Of a stretch of DNA of 64,000 nt, positions 12,561 through 24,534 are shown in pieces. The translations under genes were made by a program, and so were the position numbers. The notes under the pieces were generated by a model. The model had not been told where the DNA came from. It did not search any database and was given only the letters and a program-made list of their open reading frames with translations. Each line of letters starts with the position of its first letter. The first letter of the stretch is position 1. The stretch comes from Liolophura sinensis (Eukaryota; Mollusca; Polyplacophora; Chitonida; Chitonidae): positions 10,786,001-10,850,000 of the forward strand of contig NC_088307.1 of assembly GCF_032854445.1 (NCBI RefSeq). Reading direction: 5' to 3'.

Positions 12561-13511
12561 TAGCGTAACCCTAGAAGTTTTTTTATCTGAACGTGTTTTC
12601 CTTAAGCATATTCCTTTATCGTGACCTATTTATATACGTTTTGATTGATTGACTGATTGATTTATTCATAATGAGGGCAGCCTTTCGCCAAATTTTCGCT
12701 CTTCCCGTCTTTAAAATATTGATAGTTGTTCATGGATACGTGTCGGCACAAGCTGATGTTCAGTCGAAAATATCGATGGTTATTCATGGGCGCGATTCCG
12801 GTTTGCCAGCAATCCCATCCGCACCAAACAAGGGAGGCTTAAACGTGTCCATATTCTTTCAGGAAATCGTATGTCATTGCCTCCTATGCCTCTCCACGTG
12901 TCTGAGGATAAGGCTTGGGGCTATTCTCTGATCATGAACTGCTTCACATGTTTTTCGAAATTTCTGATGTTTGCTAGTGTGAACTAGTGTAGAATTTAGT
13001 GATTTTCTCTGCATAGGGAGTGGTAAAGCTCGCAAGTTACTTACCACAGGGGTGTGGTTTTATACCCTCGTCGCGTCATCTACCTCCATCATAAGACTCA
13101 CTCAAGTGTACATAGCATCAGTAAAATAAAAAAATCAATCAATTAAGTAACCGACGAATCGATCAATCAATCAGTCAATGAACTTTGCCTTTTCACAAGG
13201 CGTTGTGGCAATGTAGCGGCACTGTGAAAAGATTTCCGGTAATTCCTTGCTGAAAGAGCTAAGTTTAATACATATGACAATGTACGAGTTAGCGGAACGT
13301 GCACTCGGAACAACTCGTCGGCTACTAAAGGAGTTCTGATTGCGGAACATTGGGTTACTTCAAATCAAAGACTCATTGCTGATTTTCCACTTAATGCTGC
13401 AGACTAGCAATACGAAATTTACGTCGCTGATGTCATGCTCCAGGTACAGGCAGTTGTGTTGATTTTTTAAAGCCGATTAAGAGTCTGACTATAAACTGCC
13501 TTTACTTATTG
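12561..13511. other. intergenic, part of the colinear duplication
   Basis: The gattgattgactgattgat tract and gcagcctttcgcc near 12640-12690 match about 18380-18435. A 86-codon frame at 12671-12931 has no counterpart and no recognised domain. A degenerate (atca)n tract lies at 13128-13180. Confidence 0.4.
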
Positions 13512-13514
13512 GGC

Positions 13515-13970
13515 CTAGTAGAAAGCCACGTGTTATTGCTGGAGCCATGGATCTAGTAGAAAGACATGTGCTATTGTTGGAGCCTTGGATCTGGTAGAAA
13601 GACACGTGCTATTGTTGGAGCCTTGGACCTAGTAGAAAAACACGTGCTATTGTTGGAGCCTTGGATCTAGTAGAAAGACACGTGCTATTGTTGGAGCCTT
13701 GGATCTAGTAGAAAGACACGTGCTATTGTTGGAGCCTTGGGTCTAGTAGAAAGACACGTGCTATTGTTGGAGCCTTGTATCTAGTAGAAAGACACGTGCT
13801 GTTGTTGGAGCCTTGGACCTAGTAGAAAAACACAAGTTATTGTTGGAGCCTTGGATCTAGTAGAAAGACACATGCTATTGTTGGAGCCTTGGACCTAGTA
13901 GAAAGACACATGCTATTGTTGGAGCCTTGGATCTGGTAGAAAGACACCTGCTGTTATTGGAGCCCTGGGC
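13515..13970. repeat. 38-bp minisatellite, 12 units, with an E-box per unit
   Basis: The unit is ctagtagaaagacacgtgct plus attgttggagccttggat. ctag/ctgg starts recur every 38 bases from 13515 to 13933. CACGTG, or another CANNTG, is present in 11 of 12 units; the exception reads cacaag. Confidence 0.95.
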
Positions 13971-14399
13971 CCAGAAGAAAGACAACACCCAGAATTATGC
14001 TTTTTCTCGTGACGTGCTTCCAATGTATCATAGCAGTTTGACATTTTCATCTCCTGAAAGGCTTCACACTCAAAGCACTGGACGATATATAAAATGAATG
14101 AATGCACTCCTTGTATGTTTTCATTTCTTGTTTGCCTTGTTTGTCATGTTTGTCGTATAACATCGCTGTCAACATCATTTCATCCTGTAACATCTAGCAC
14201 ACGTCTTTGGAGCAATTCCATCTCAGTACCAAAAGTACCAAAGAAATGAATTTTTGTTTCAATAACCCTGATGAATCATGCAGATCATGAAACCACACAG
14301 ATTTCCTCCTACACCATCATGTGACTGTTTTTTTTTCTTTCTAAAAAAATTTCTCTGAATGTGATTTTAAAAAAGTTGAAAACATGCATTGCGCGAATC

Positions 14400-14870
14400 A
14401 CTGTCGATCGTTTTGTTATAAAGCTTTGAATTGGATCTTATGATATCACCATCCAGTAATATTTTGTGTACGAAATTTTCCTTGTCTCCGAAGCATTTGG
14501 CTGTTTGAGTGGCTCTCTGAAAACTGAATCACCAAGCTGTTTTAATGGAGAAGCCTATGCTCATCAGAAGCTAGACCGAGTATGGTGGGATATTGGGCTC
14601 TGATATAGTCTGACAACTATAGGTTGTCGGAAGGGTATCTGTTGTCTTCACTTTTCATTTCCCTGTCAGAATAAATGGGGGTTTTGATGTCCCGCCTCCA
14701 GGCAACGTCTAGATGTGGTAACTCCCGACTACTTTTCGAAATATCGCCGATGGTCATACTTGGGAACTCGCTCCAAGTGACCGTCACCGTTGGACGAAAT
14801 TGAAATTTCCTTCCAGTGAAACACGCGTTCATGATCTATCCCCCACCATGCCTATAGGACTCTCCTTTAC
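14400..14870. repeat. repeat R4, copy 1
   Basis: Aligns with 18730-19110 (gttttgttataaagctttgaa, ccgagtatggtgggatattg, tctgttgtcttcacttttc, ttttgatgtcccgcct). Small minus-strand frames in both copies differ and look noncoding. Confidence 0.65.
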
Positions 14871-15639
14871 ATTTCCGATAAGCAAAACTGACCTGATTAT
14901 ATGAGACTAACAGACTAAGACTAAGTAATAGATCTTTTTAGCGCGACGATATCCGGAGGTGATTTTGTATATGAGCCTCGGTTTCGATCTAATGTCACCG
15001 AGTGAGAAGTCTGTCTAGATTATATTACACAAGGTCGATAGAGAGGCTCATTATACATCCCTACATCGACACGTCGCCGACCGAGAACAGGCCGTGGAAC
15101 AATTAATTGGTTTAATTAGGAAAATTGGTTTCTTGGGTTTTCTCTTCAGTCCAGAAACATGATCATGGTGACTACAGAATAAACTGTGTGCGTCTGCGTG
15201 GATGTTCGAAACAAGAACGACAACTGTGGGTGATGATTGTGATCATGCGTTTATGTAGTTTTGCCACGTCTGCGGTAGGTGTTCAGGTTCACGTGCTATG
15301 TTATTCATTTGTCTGAGCATTGTTTTAATGTTCCTGAATGTTACATGCGATGACAACAGACCATTTAGACTAATTCGTTTGGTCCATGAATCTGTCCAGA
15401 GCTAAGTGCAAATTGATGATATTGTTTTTTTTGCGGGGTGGGGGGTGGGGGCTGGGGGGAGGGTCGATGTTTTATTTACAGGCCTATTGAGAAGTCCTAA
15501 ATCATATGATAGGATTAACTTGGTTGTTTGAAAAAAAAATTAGTAGGAATTTCTTAGATACATAACTGACGGTTATGGGATATCCCCTGGATAAGTGTCT
15601 TTTAGACAATGGGCTGCCCCACTGAGCAATGGCGTGAAA
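14871..15639. other. intergenic; weakly matches 19230-19570; G-rich tract
   Basis: gcattgttttaatgttcctg near 15320 matches about 19535, extending the colinear duplication. A G-rich run lies at 15434-15465. No gene seen. Confidence 0.4.
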
Positions 15640-15975
15640 AATCTGCGCGCGTTAAAAGCATGCGGAGATGTAAGATTGAATTAGGAATACTGCAGAGACA
15701 CCACGTTGCACACAGTGGAGCAAATGAACACAAATCGCATTGCTAAAATGTTCATGTGGATATCCGTTAGTAGGACTAGCGCTGACGCTAAGACAAAGTC
15801 CCCACAAACGGTTACACAAGCTCTCGATTGGCTGAAATGAAATGACCTTGCCGTTTTGCTTCGGCATTTTTACGCTTTCTGATCTTAATGAAAGCCTTTT
15901 GGTTAAAAAATATCAACACAAAATAAACTTATTGACCAGGGATTTTTTTCATTTGATGTTGAAATCCCGTTGTAA
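15640..15975. repeat. repeat R3, copy 2
   Basis: Diverged paralogue of 11160-11560 (gacaaagtccccacaaacgg, caagctctcgattggctga). It contains chance frames on both strands. Confidence 0.6.
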
Positions 15976-16672
15976 TCTTTTATTTTATTTGTTTATTTAT
16001 ATGATTGATCTATACGAGCTTTATCCTGACACAGCTGCGGCCAGGTTCACGTATCTATATAGTTCATGGAAAGCTACCGCATTCCGCCAGAATCCTGACC
16101 GACAGTCTGACTTAAGGCCACAGTCTTAGCAGGCTGTATTTCAGCCTGTTACTTTATTCTTCAAGGCTTCTTCGGGTTTTCCCCCAGGTGTTAAAAATCT
16201 TTCTGTACCAGTGTTTTCTGATGATTACTACGCTGTGACATATAGGCGTGGACACAAATGATGGTATGAACTTATAACTGCATCCTGTTGGTTTTCCAGC
16301 TTTATGAATAATTGAACCGAAAATAGACAGCTGAAGGAAACAAATGAAAAAAAATCAACTATGGCCTCGGAGAAAACTCAGTCGACAAAAACGTGGTATA
16401 AAGAAAACAAATTGTAGTGTGCTTGTGAAAAGGAGAATTGTCTTCTGGGTAATTTTTAAAGTGAACATAAAAGCAGCCTCTAGAGCTAAACATTCCAAAC
16501 CGTTTATCAACAAAATAAATAGCGAACAATTGTCTGTACCTAGCAACTCATTTGGTGACGCGATTTTGCCATGTTATAGCTATGTAGAGTGACGTCACAA
16601 AACCTAGGAACTCTTCCGGTCCATCAATATTAAACAATGTGACAAAGAGAAAATACAAACAAAGATACCTGA
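15976..16672. other. intergenic; possible eroded SINE tail at its start
   Basis: tttgtttatttatatgattga at about 15985 resembles the tail of a minus-strand family 1 SINE. The rest (two overlapping chance frames at 16344-16592) shows no recognised feature. Confidence 0.3.
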
Positions 16673-17440
16673 TGCACAGCCAGAGAGTATCAGCTCTGTT
16701 CCATGTTGAAAAGGCCGATGTTTCTTTCTGTTTGGTGCTCGGTCAGGGCGATGTTTGTGGACACAAGCGTCGTGTTTTAGCGGCCTTGCTCGTCCTCGAA
16801 TTGATGTAAGCATTTGGCCTAGCTAGCTGTACCGACTTCGGGGAATTTACCGAACATAGCAGGACCTTCTGATTGATAAGAGACCCTTTCATTTAGATTT
16901 TAGGAAGATGGTTTCATATAAATCTGACTTTGCTGAGGGCAAATAATGCAAAGTCACAATAATTTTTTTCAAGCAATGCCTCTTTTAAGGCGGTTTTCTT
17001 GCCAGCTCACCCTGACAAGCTACTGCAGTCTCCTGCCCAACCTGTACGCAGTGCAACACGGGAAGCCCTTCTCAGTTTCCTGGTCCAAAATGCATCATGC
17101 AGTTTAACACTTAAACTAACCACAAAATCAAATTTATTGCATTATTATTTGTCTACCTACTATAAGAAACCACACTAAAAATCGAGAGCCAATAGGTTTT
17201 TTGACGTGACAGTCAGTAATCACGTGACGGTTTCAGCGCTAGTGATTGGCCAAGTTAACAAGGGCTTCTGCAAACAGGGTTACTCAGAGTGAGTTGTCCA
17301 TCAGTGCCATATCCCCAAAGCTGAACTTTATCCTCTCGGCTTTAAACTTTATAGAATCTTTTACATATTTTCCTGTGATAACTGCGTCCTGTATCATATT
17401 TTCTGTGTATATATTGTGGCAGACTTTGTGTGCACTTTAA
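16673..17440 (+). repeat. dispersed duplicate R6, copy 1
   Basis: Aligns in inverted orientation with 47240-47985: gagagtatcagctctgttccatg, cggtcagggcgatgtt, catttggcctagct, ttgtgataactgcgt-like and cagtgccatatcccca landmarks. The GC-richer part near 16730-16800 is well conserved. No terminal repeats or coding frame seen. Confidence 0.7.
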
Positions 17441-17834
17441 GCTTGTCTGCTTTTTTGACATAATTGGGGATGATAATACAAAACCGTGCATGATATAAGT
17501 CAGAAAATTTGTAAGGATAAAAATATAGTCAACATGTCTTGTTGACATTGTTACACGACATATTTAATTTTAAACCTAATTATTCAGATATCTGTATAAT
17601 ATGATTGAAACACAAAAATAAAACATTTGAAGGTTCGTGTTGAAACCTCAAAAGCTTTCGAAGTTTTTGAAATTTGTTTTAAACAGATTAAATGCATTTT
17701 ATAAAACCACATGTAAAACTCTATATGAAAAGAAAATAAACAGATACCTTTTTGCTATTAATAGGATATTGATGGTGTGCTTACACAAAAAAGCTTGGGG
17801 AATACATTTTGAAGTAATCTTGGCTGAGAAAATA

Positions 17835-18340
17835 TTGTACTTTATGTTGTGTGCCATAGTAAAAGAATTAAAGAAAAAAAGTATTTAGGGACACATCTCG
17901 AAATTATCTTTCCTTTGAAGCCTGCCTTAATTTAAAAATTATTAACGGATGATGTGTTCCATGAGGAAATTCTACGACATATATTTTTTAGTTTGATGTC
18001 CTTTTATTATTATTTTTTGCCGAATATTTCACGCCCAGTTACTTAAAAAAAAAACCCCATTAAAATAACCTTGGGGAAAACGTGGACAACGGACCTTCTG
18101 GATGCAGATGTGAAGTATTACATGACAAGGGATGAGAGTAATTGTGATTTCTGTTTCGGAGTTTTTTGCTTTTAACACCACAGCTCACACACCTAACATT
18201 AAGATCATGCATTAGAAGGTGGTGTTTCCTCAAATATGGAAACGGGTGTTCTTAGGCAGCTCTTTTTGGATTCACTTTCACAGAAGGTGGAAAGTCCATT
18301 TTACATAACATCCCGTTGGAAATAATAATGAAGATGGAAA
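17835..18340. repeat. dispersed repeat R2, copy D (short form)
   Basis: Closest to copy C (gacgacatatatttt, gaccttctggatgcagatg, cacttttcacaga-like landmarks). It is followed, as copy C is, by a gattgatt tract and gcagcctttcgcc, showing that C and D are part of a larger duplication. Confidence 0.6.
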
Positions 18341-18384
18341 GTAGTTCACGTCGTGATGCACAAAGAACTTGTTTTAACCTGAAT

Positions 18385-18416
18385 GATTGATTGATTGATT
18401 GATATATTGATTGATT
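18385..18416. repeat. (TTGA)n microsatellite
   Basis: About seven gattgattgatt units, one interrupted. It sits at the same place in the duplication as the shorter tract near 12640. Confidence 0.8.
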
Positions 18417-18729
18417 ACAATGGCAGCCTTTCGCCTGCAAGCCGTTTTAGGCCACTAAGGCATTTTTTTACAAATGAATTCCCACTTTAAAATATAGATA
18501 TTAGTTGTCCACAGACAGGTGTTTACATAAATTAATAGCTTTGACACTTTCTAACCCGTATATCATCACCAAATAACATTGAATTAGTGCATCTCGAAAA
18601 CTATCCGCACACACACAAACCTATCTTGTTTTTAAAGCCGCTGTGAAAGGCAGTCCACCTGTCTGTAATGATTTCTGTTTACCTATCTAGGAATTTCTTT
18701 TTAATCTCCTTCATAGTCCCCTTGTCCAG

Positions 18730-19110
18730 TTCACACGTGGAATTAGTCATTTTGTTATAAAGCTTTTAATTGGATCACATGATATCAACCATCCAATAGT
18801 ATTTTGTGTATGAAATTTTTCTTGTTTCTGAAGCATTCGGCTGTTTGGTTGGCTCTCTGATAACTGGGTAACCCAGCTGTTTTAGTAGATAATGAGCCTA
18901 TGCTTATTAGAAGTAGACCGAGCATGGCGGGATATTGTCCCTGATAAGATCCGAGAATATAGACATTTCCTAGATACTTGCTGAGGGTTGTCGGAATGGT
19001 ATCCGTTGTCTTCACTTTTCCTTTCCCTGTCAGAATTAATGGTGGTTTTGATGTCCCGCCTGCAGGTAACCTGGTAACGCCGGACCACTTGTCGAGATAT
19101 CACCGAAGGC
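18730..19110. repeat. repeat R4, copy 2
   Basis: Paralogue of 14400-14870. Compared with copy 1, about 35 bases are inserted near 18955-18990. Frames at 18785-19160 (-) are not conserved in copy 1. Confidence 0.65.
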
Positions 19111-19735
19111 TGTACTTTGGAACGCCAGCTTTCTAGCCCCAAACCCTCCCCATATGCCAATCACCATTAAACATTGAACTTGCATGCATGATCTTGCTTA
19201 CATCTAGTCCTATCGCTTGCCATCCTTTCATCCTCTCTTTTAGCGCAAAACTTTGTACTATCTCGCGTTAACTGTGGTTCAGAACGATAGACATGCAACT
19301 GTGCAGCGAATATGTTTCGAAACAACAACGACTTGTGTAAACAAGCTCGCGTGTGATAACGAGGTCAGAATGGACATCGAAACGTCGGTTAAAACAAAGC
19401 GGTAGTTGCTATCCCTAAACAAACCTTGTGACGGTAATTATAATACTGTGTGTGCTTCAAGCAATCGCGACCACATATATCCTTTCAGTCGCTATCATCG
19501 TTCACGTGCATCTGACTATTCCTTTGCATTGTTTTAATGTTACTGTCTGCTAAATCGTATGACCACACAGCATTTTAAATAACACTAGACCAGTGCTGCG
19601 ACAAAAACATTGCAGTTGATATCACTGCATATTTTGTGCTACTTAACTGTGCCGAGGCCATAGAGCTAGAGGGGTGTGTAATTTGCTACTGTTTAAGCAA
19701 TTACATGAACATTTAGGATGAAACCCTAATGAGAT

Positions 19736-19820
19736 AAACAGACACGAGGTCGTATTCCACCTGTTACGTGTGACCATTTGCCAACTATCACGCTGTTGTC
19801 GCTGTTCTGGTTTTACTCTC
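19736..19820 (+). repeat. dispersed repeat R5, copy 1
   Basis: cctgttacgtgtgaccatttgcc followed by acgctgttgtcgctgttctg; matches 40786-40890 (+) and 44455-44545 (-). Confidence 0.55.
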
Positions 19821-20670
19821 TATGCTGTAAGTCTTTTAATATAGACATATACCATCGTCAGTCCGCTGTTATATCCATCGTGTATGGCGTATCACGATGG
19901 ATTCAAGTCTATCTTATCGTGATAAATCTAAAATCACTTTTGTTATTAAATTTCTGCAATCAGACAAAGTGGTATTCAGGAATTGACATTTCCAGGTGTT
20001 TACGTCATCAAACCTCAAAGGAGCATGGGGTAGATATTATGGTGCAGGATAAACATCGCCTGTGGACGTAATAACCTTGTACGGGCATGTTAATGGAGGT
20101 ATTGAAATCAACATTCTGGGATAAGGTGAAAGATAAAAGATATTAAAGTCATTTATTGATTGAAAGCAGATGACTGTTCATCCAAGCTGTCGTTGGAAAT
20201 GATTATGAATAGCTTCAATAAGGTGCACGGAGAAAGAAAATTGGGTCACATCAAAGAGGAAGATAATCTGTTAATGGAGTAGAAATCCAAAGTTCGTCCC
20301 ACTAATGGTGCTTGTCTAAATAATAGAACATAAAAGTCAGTCTCACCAGGTTTTCCAGGCAATATACTAATCTTTATATATGTCTATATTGGGCGATTTT
20401 ATGACACATATGAGTTTATGTCTATCCTACCTAGGAAAATCATTGAAGTTTGGTACATGTACAAATATCGGGTTAAACATATTGCACTTGTTGTCGCTGG
20501 AAAATCAAAACTGTTCCTGGAAAACAAATATTTTAAGAAGTTTATAATTTCTAAGCTGATAATTTCATAATGTGGACTCTTTCGGTATTTGTAAGTCGTG
20601 ATTGTGCTTCAGAATACATTTTTTGAATGATATAACACACAAATGATGAGTAAAGTTTATCCCTTTTTCT
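19821..20670. other. intergenic, nothing recognised
   Basis: AT-rich unique-looking DNA. The 97-codon frame at 19778-20071 starts inside R5 and shows no domain. Confidence 0.3.
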
Positions 20671-20671
20671 T

Positions 20672-20780
20672 CTATTGATTGAGTTTTACGCTGTGCTCAA
20701 GAACACTTCATTTATACGACGGTGGCCAGCATTGTGCTGAGAGGAAACCGGACAGATCCGGGGCGAAACCCAAAGCATCC
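20672..20780 (-). mobile_element. SINE family 1, diverged 3' part
   Basis: Minus-strand tail and core (attgagttttacgctgtgctc, acgacggtggccagcatt, aaccggacagatccgggg). The head is missing. Confidence 0.65.
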
Positions 20781-21739
20781 TTTTACTGATCATGTTTACC
20801 TGTGTACGCCAAAACATGGTGAAGCTATTGCCTAAATGGCATTAAACCATTCATTCATCAATTCTAAAGTTGAATCTATTAACCGAGCCTTCGGCATACA
20901 CTTACACAAAAACTGTACATGCAAATACGTGTCGTGCAAAACATCAACAAGTAATGATTGTAACATCTTATGCCGAAAATAAGCTGATCCTGTCCCAAAG
21001 CTTGCAGGCTTTAAAGGAAGTGTTACGTGGTAAATTATTAAACTGATCTACCGCGCTGGTCATTTAATCACCAGACCGCGTATACAAATGTTTGTTTCGA
21101 CGCAGAAACGCGATTTTTGGTCAAAGGGTTCGGATGGAACTCAGGCTAGATTCCTTAGGTGGCTGTGTTCTGAAGCACTGGTGAGTGCAAAGCGAAGCAG
21201 GTGACGGTGCCATGCGCACAGGCCCAATCATAATTGTGATGTCACCCGAGGCGAAACCAGGCCTATGGAGTTTAGCATTATGACTTGAAAAAAGTATTCT
21301 AACTTCATTGTCTTTGCAATAATATGGACGTCCAACATATGAATGTGTACAGCTTGTGTTGCTGCGTTTTACCGAATAAAGGCAAACTTTGTGGCGAGTA
21401 TGACTGATTTTTTACAGATATGCGACAAATTAGTATTTAGTAGTTGGGGTGACATATGTCAGATATGCGACGGTTCCCTCACCAAGCTGCCAAATGTAGG
21501 TGCACTGCTTACCCCGTGCAGACACCCCAATCCCCCACTATCTCGCTACACCCAAACCTGGCCGCATTGCATAGGTGTATGGCCATAAATAACAATCAAA
21601 TAAACCAATAAGCGAATAAATAAATAAATGATTAGGTTTGAGACTGTCTTAATGGCGATGTGAAATTTCGTTTGTATAGTCTCCGGAGGTCTTCTCGAAA
21701 TTGGGTTTGAACGTTTGTGGCGTTAGAAATCCCGAGTTC
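20781..21739. other. intergenic, nothing recognised
   Basis: No family or splice-bounded frame seen. The 81-codon frame at 21343-21588 lacks a recognisable domain. Confidence 0.3.
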
Positions 21740-21885
21740 CTCTTACAGACTTTCGTCAAATATCTGACAAACCTCCGGATTTAAAGCCACAGTTAAAATA
21801 ACAAAAGCTGGACTCGAACGCTGAATTTTTGGGGTCAAGGACCAGCGCTTCAACCATGCAGCTGAGCTAGCGACACCATTTGTTC
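21740..21885 (-). mobile_element. tRNA-headed SINE family 4 (fragment)
   Basis: On the minus strand gtgtcgctagctcagctgc (A box) and gcgttcgagtccagc (B box) form a tRNA-like head, followed by the aactgtggctttaaatcc motif. That motif recurs near 50860 and, partly, near 34120 and 16107. Confidence 0.5.
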
Positions 21886-22139
21886 TTTGGGAGATCGCAG
21901 ACTTATTGGCGAGACTTCGTTTGGCTTCTGCAAGATCAATGCGTTTGTCATTTGAGTTAGAAAAGAGCTCAAAGAAACCATTCGCACCTTCTCACTTGGG
22001 CCCTGTCGAAATAAATTTTTAACGTTGAAACCGAGAAAACGCGCGTAATCGTATTGGGCTTCCGTAAATGCGCTCCCCAGATGAAGTCCCTGTGCACTTG
22101 TGTGAACATGAAACAACTGGCTAGCTTAGTATTCGATCT

Positions 22140-22528
22140 GGCGGCATTAGAAGAAGCGTCGAACTGCTGCTGATCGTCGGCATTGCTTCCGTTCTGTTGT
22201 TCTCGCGTATAGCGAAGGCCCAGTTACAGACGTGAGCGGCGCGTCAGTGTGTACATATAGCCTTCTTAGCACGGTAACTCATAGAACTGCGGTCCAGAAG
22301 AGCGAGGAGTAGGTCACCTAGTCCCGCGTACATGTACACCCTCTAACCCCTCCTTGCTTTATCTTATCGAGTTTGGCTACAGCATTGGCATGGCGCCTGT
22401 TCACCACTGTTACCAGCTTTTACCCTGACGCCCCTGTTTGGTTGGTTGAGTGTGTTACAATCTGTACAATTGCGGCACCGAGGCAGGTCCGACAGGAAGA
22501 AGGGCTTGCTCATTTCACCTACAGTTAG
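22140..22528 (+). other. CpG-rich stretch ending in a consensus splice donor
   Basis: This stretch is clearly richer in GC and CpG than its surroundings and ends at a near-consensus donor (cagttag then gtaagtac). It could be promoter plus 5'UTR exon of the candidate gene at 22.9 kb. No TATA box or ATG-initiated frame supports coding in the exon itself. Confidence 0.3.
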
Positions 22529-22925
22529 GTAAGTACACTTATCAGCATCACGCTATTCAAACGCCTAGTAATATTTTTATTGTGCTCAGTGGGGTTATGG
22601 GATATTAAGGAGACACAATGTTGTTGAAGCGATATTGTTAATATAATAACCGAAAAGTGTTCAGTATATGTGCGAAAGTGCATTTGCCCTCCGTTGTATG
22701 ACACAGGAGAGTCTTATCTAATGTGACATTTGGCCGTTATTAATATTCTTGCTGGAGACAACGTCTGTTGCAATTCTTCAAATCGTTTCCATCACTGCGT
22801 TCCCAGGCGGTATAGACGGCGCACGACAACTCATTAATACCGATTGTCTCGGCCTCGTTCGGATGTCACAGCAAGAAGCTAACAGAATGTTGTTGTCCTG
22901 ACCTCGCCTTTCTCTCTTTGCATAG

Positions 22926-23128
22926 CATTCGTGTGTTTAAATGTCCACAAAGTGGCTTCCGTACAGCATACTGACGCTCAGGGGGCACAGATGCCACTTG
23001 AATCTAGAATCAATTTCGTTTTCAATTCCGCTGGTTCTTATATCTGCATGTCAGATGGAAGTAAACTGAATCAATATATCGAGCTCAAGTACGCTGACAA
23101 TAATGACTCGGGCCTTGGCAATGCTTTG
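22926..23128 (+). CDS. candidate internal exon, unknown protein
   Basis: A strong acceptor (tttctctctttgcatag, ending 22925) opens a frame of 67 codons (FVCLNVHKV..., then GSYICMSDGSKL, then DSGLGNAL) that reaches a donor gtaaat at 23129. The residue mix is protein-like, with alternating hydrophobics. After the donor the frame becomes low-complexity F/I/Y codons typical of AT-rich intron. A CpG-rich stretch ending in cagttag|gtaagtac lies about 400 bases upstream (22529) and could be a noncoding first exon. No family is recognised; a fragment of a beta-sandwich or Ig-like domain is conceivable. It could also be a chance frame. Confidence 0.35.
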
Positions 23129-23362
23129 GTAAATATTGTGGTAAAAGAATATTATCGTCGAGGTTTTTTTTTTATTTATACAATAAACATTCCTTTCATA
23201 ATTCATTTAAATAATTTACGCAATGTTTTCATAACTTTCAAAAAACTACATTGGCATATAATAAGATTTAGAGCATTTTTTTATTTTGGTTTCTGTCTTC
23301 GTAATTACGTTTGGAGTGCGTTTGAGTCAGGTCTTTGCAGCCGTTCTTAAAGTTTTCCTTCT

Positions 23363-23670
23363 TAATTACATGTAGGTGACGTTTTGAGTACATTATGCGA
23401 CCTACCTTTCTATTCGTAATTACATGAAGGCGACGTTATGTGTACATTGTGCGACCTGCCTTTCTATTCGTAATTACATGAAGGCGACGTTATGCGTACA
23501 TTGTGCGACCTGCCTTTCTATTCGTAATTACATGAAGGCGACGTTATGTGTACATTTTGCGACCCGCCTTTCTATTCTTAATTACATGAAGGCGACGTTG
23601 TGAGTACATTGTGAGACAAGCTTTTCCATTTGTAATTACATGGATGTGACATTATAAGCACATAGTGCGA
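23363..23670. repeat. 54-bp minisatellite, 6 units, TAATTA in each
   Basis: taattacatg recurs at 23363, 23417, 23471, 23525, 23579 and 23633, exactly 54 bases apart, followed by aaggcgacgttatg and gtacattgtgcgacc. The outer units are most diverged. Confidence 0.95.
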
Positions 23671-24102
23671 AAATGCACAGATAACATATCTGCGAGGGCA
23701 AGCACATTTGCTTTCGTGTTTATCCTTCGTTATTTTTTGGAATACCCATGGATCATCAAAACCTCTCGATCGCCTAATTGTATTCGAAAAAAATAAAGCA
23801 AATTTGCCGAAGTATTCACGCTCAGCATACAAATAGATCACCTAATGGTTTGCTGTGTATGCACCTAGTTTCTTTGCAAGTACATCTATTAGCTTTGAAT
23901 GTGTTTTACATTGCAAAAACAATGAATTATTTATATTTTTAATCCAGTTTGCTTTGATGGAACTGTTGCCATGGAGACATATTCTCTGTCCAGTGTTCTG
24001 GAAATTATGTATATGGTGTACATATGTGCGGTATTGTTCTATACACTGTGGAACAATGTGTGCGTTCACAGCTATATATTTATATAATGCAGAATACCGT
24101 GT
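23671..24102. other. intergenic, nothing recognised
   Basis: Overlapping frames on both strands (23842-24109) show no domain or splice context. Confidence 0.3.
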
Positions 24103-24348
24103 GCTTTAATAGTTACAACGTTATAGGCCGTAGAATACTGTGTGGTTTTACAGCTATCACGTTTTAGACTGTAGAATACTGTGTGGATTTACAGTTATCA
24201 CATTTTAGACCGTAGAATACCGCGTGGATTTACCCCGTTTTAGACTATAGAATACTGTGTGTATTTGCAGGTATCACATTTTAGACTCGATTTACAGTCA
24301 CCACGTTTTAGATTGTAGGATACTTTGTGGATTTACCGCTTTGGTGGA
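24103..24348. repeat. 41-bp minisatellite, left block
   Basis: The unit is gtagaatactgtgtggattt plus acagctatcacgttttagact, about six degenerate copies. The array resumes at 24848 after nested insertions. Confidence 0.9.
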
Positions 24349-24358
24349 CTAATGGTTA

Positions 24359-24485
24359 TATTTATTTATTTATTCATTTTGACTGGTGTTTTACGCCGTA
24401 CGCCGTAGAATATTTCATTTATACAACGGCTGCCAGTATTATGATGGGACGAAACCGGGCAGAGCCCGGGGGGAAACTCACGACC
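24359..24485 (-). mobile_element. SINE family 1, 5'-truncated, inside the minisatellite region
   Basis: Minus-strand tail and core only. Perfect 10-bp target-site duplication ctaatggtta at 24349-24358 and 24486-24495. Confidence 0.85.
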
Positions 24486-24534
24486 CTAATGGTTAAAGCA
24501 ATCTTAGCCTCGAAGATTTTAAAATGGTAATTGC

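Noticed and set aside
13515-13970. Considered as a CRISPR array because of regular spacing
   Set aside because: There are no unique spacers: the whole 38-bp unit repeats, and the context is animal DNA.
21811-21885. Considered as a working tRNA gene (minus strand)
   Set aside because: A and B boxes are present but the acceptor stem does not pair and a SINE body follows.
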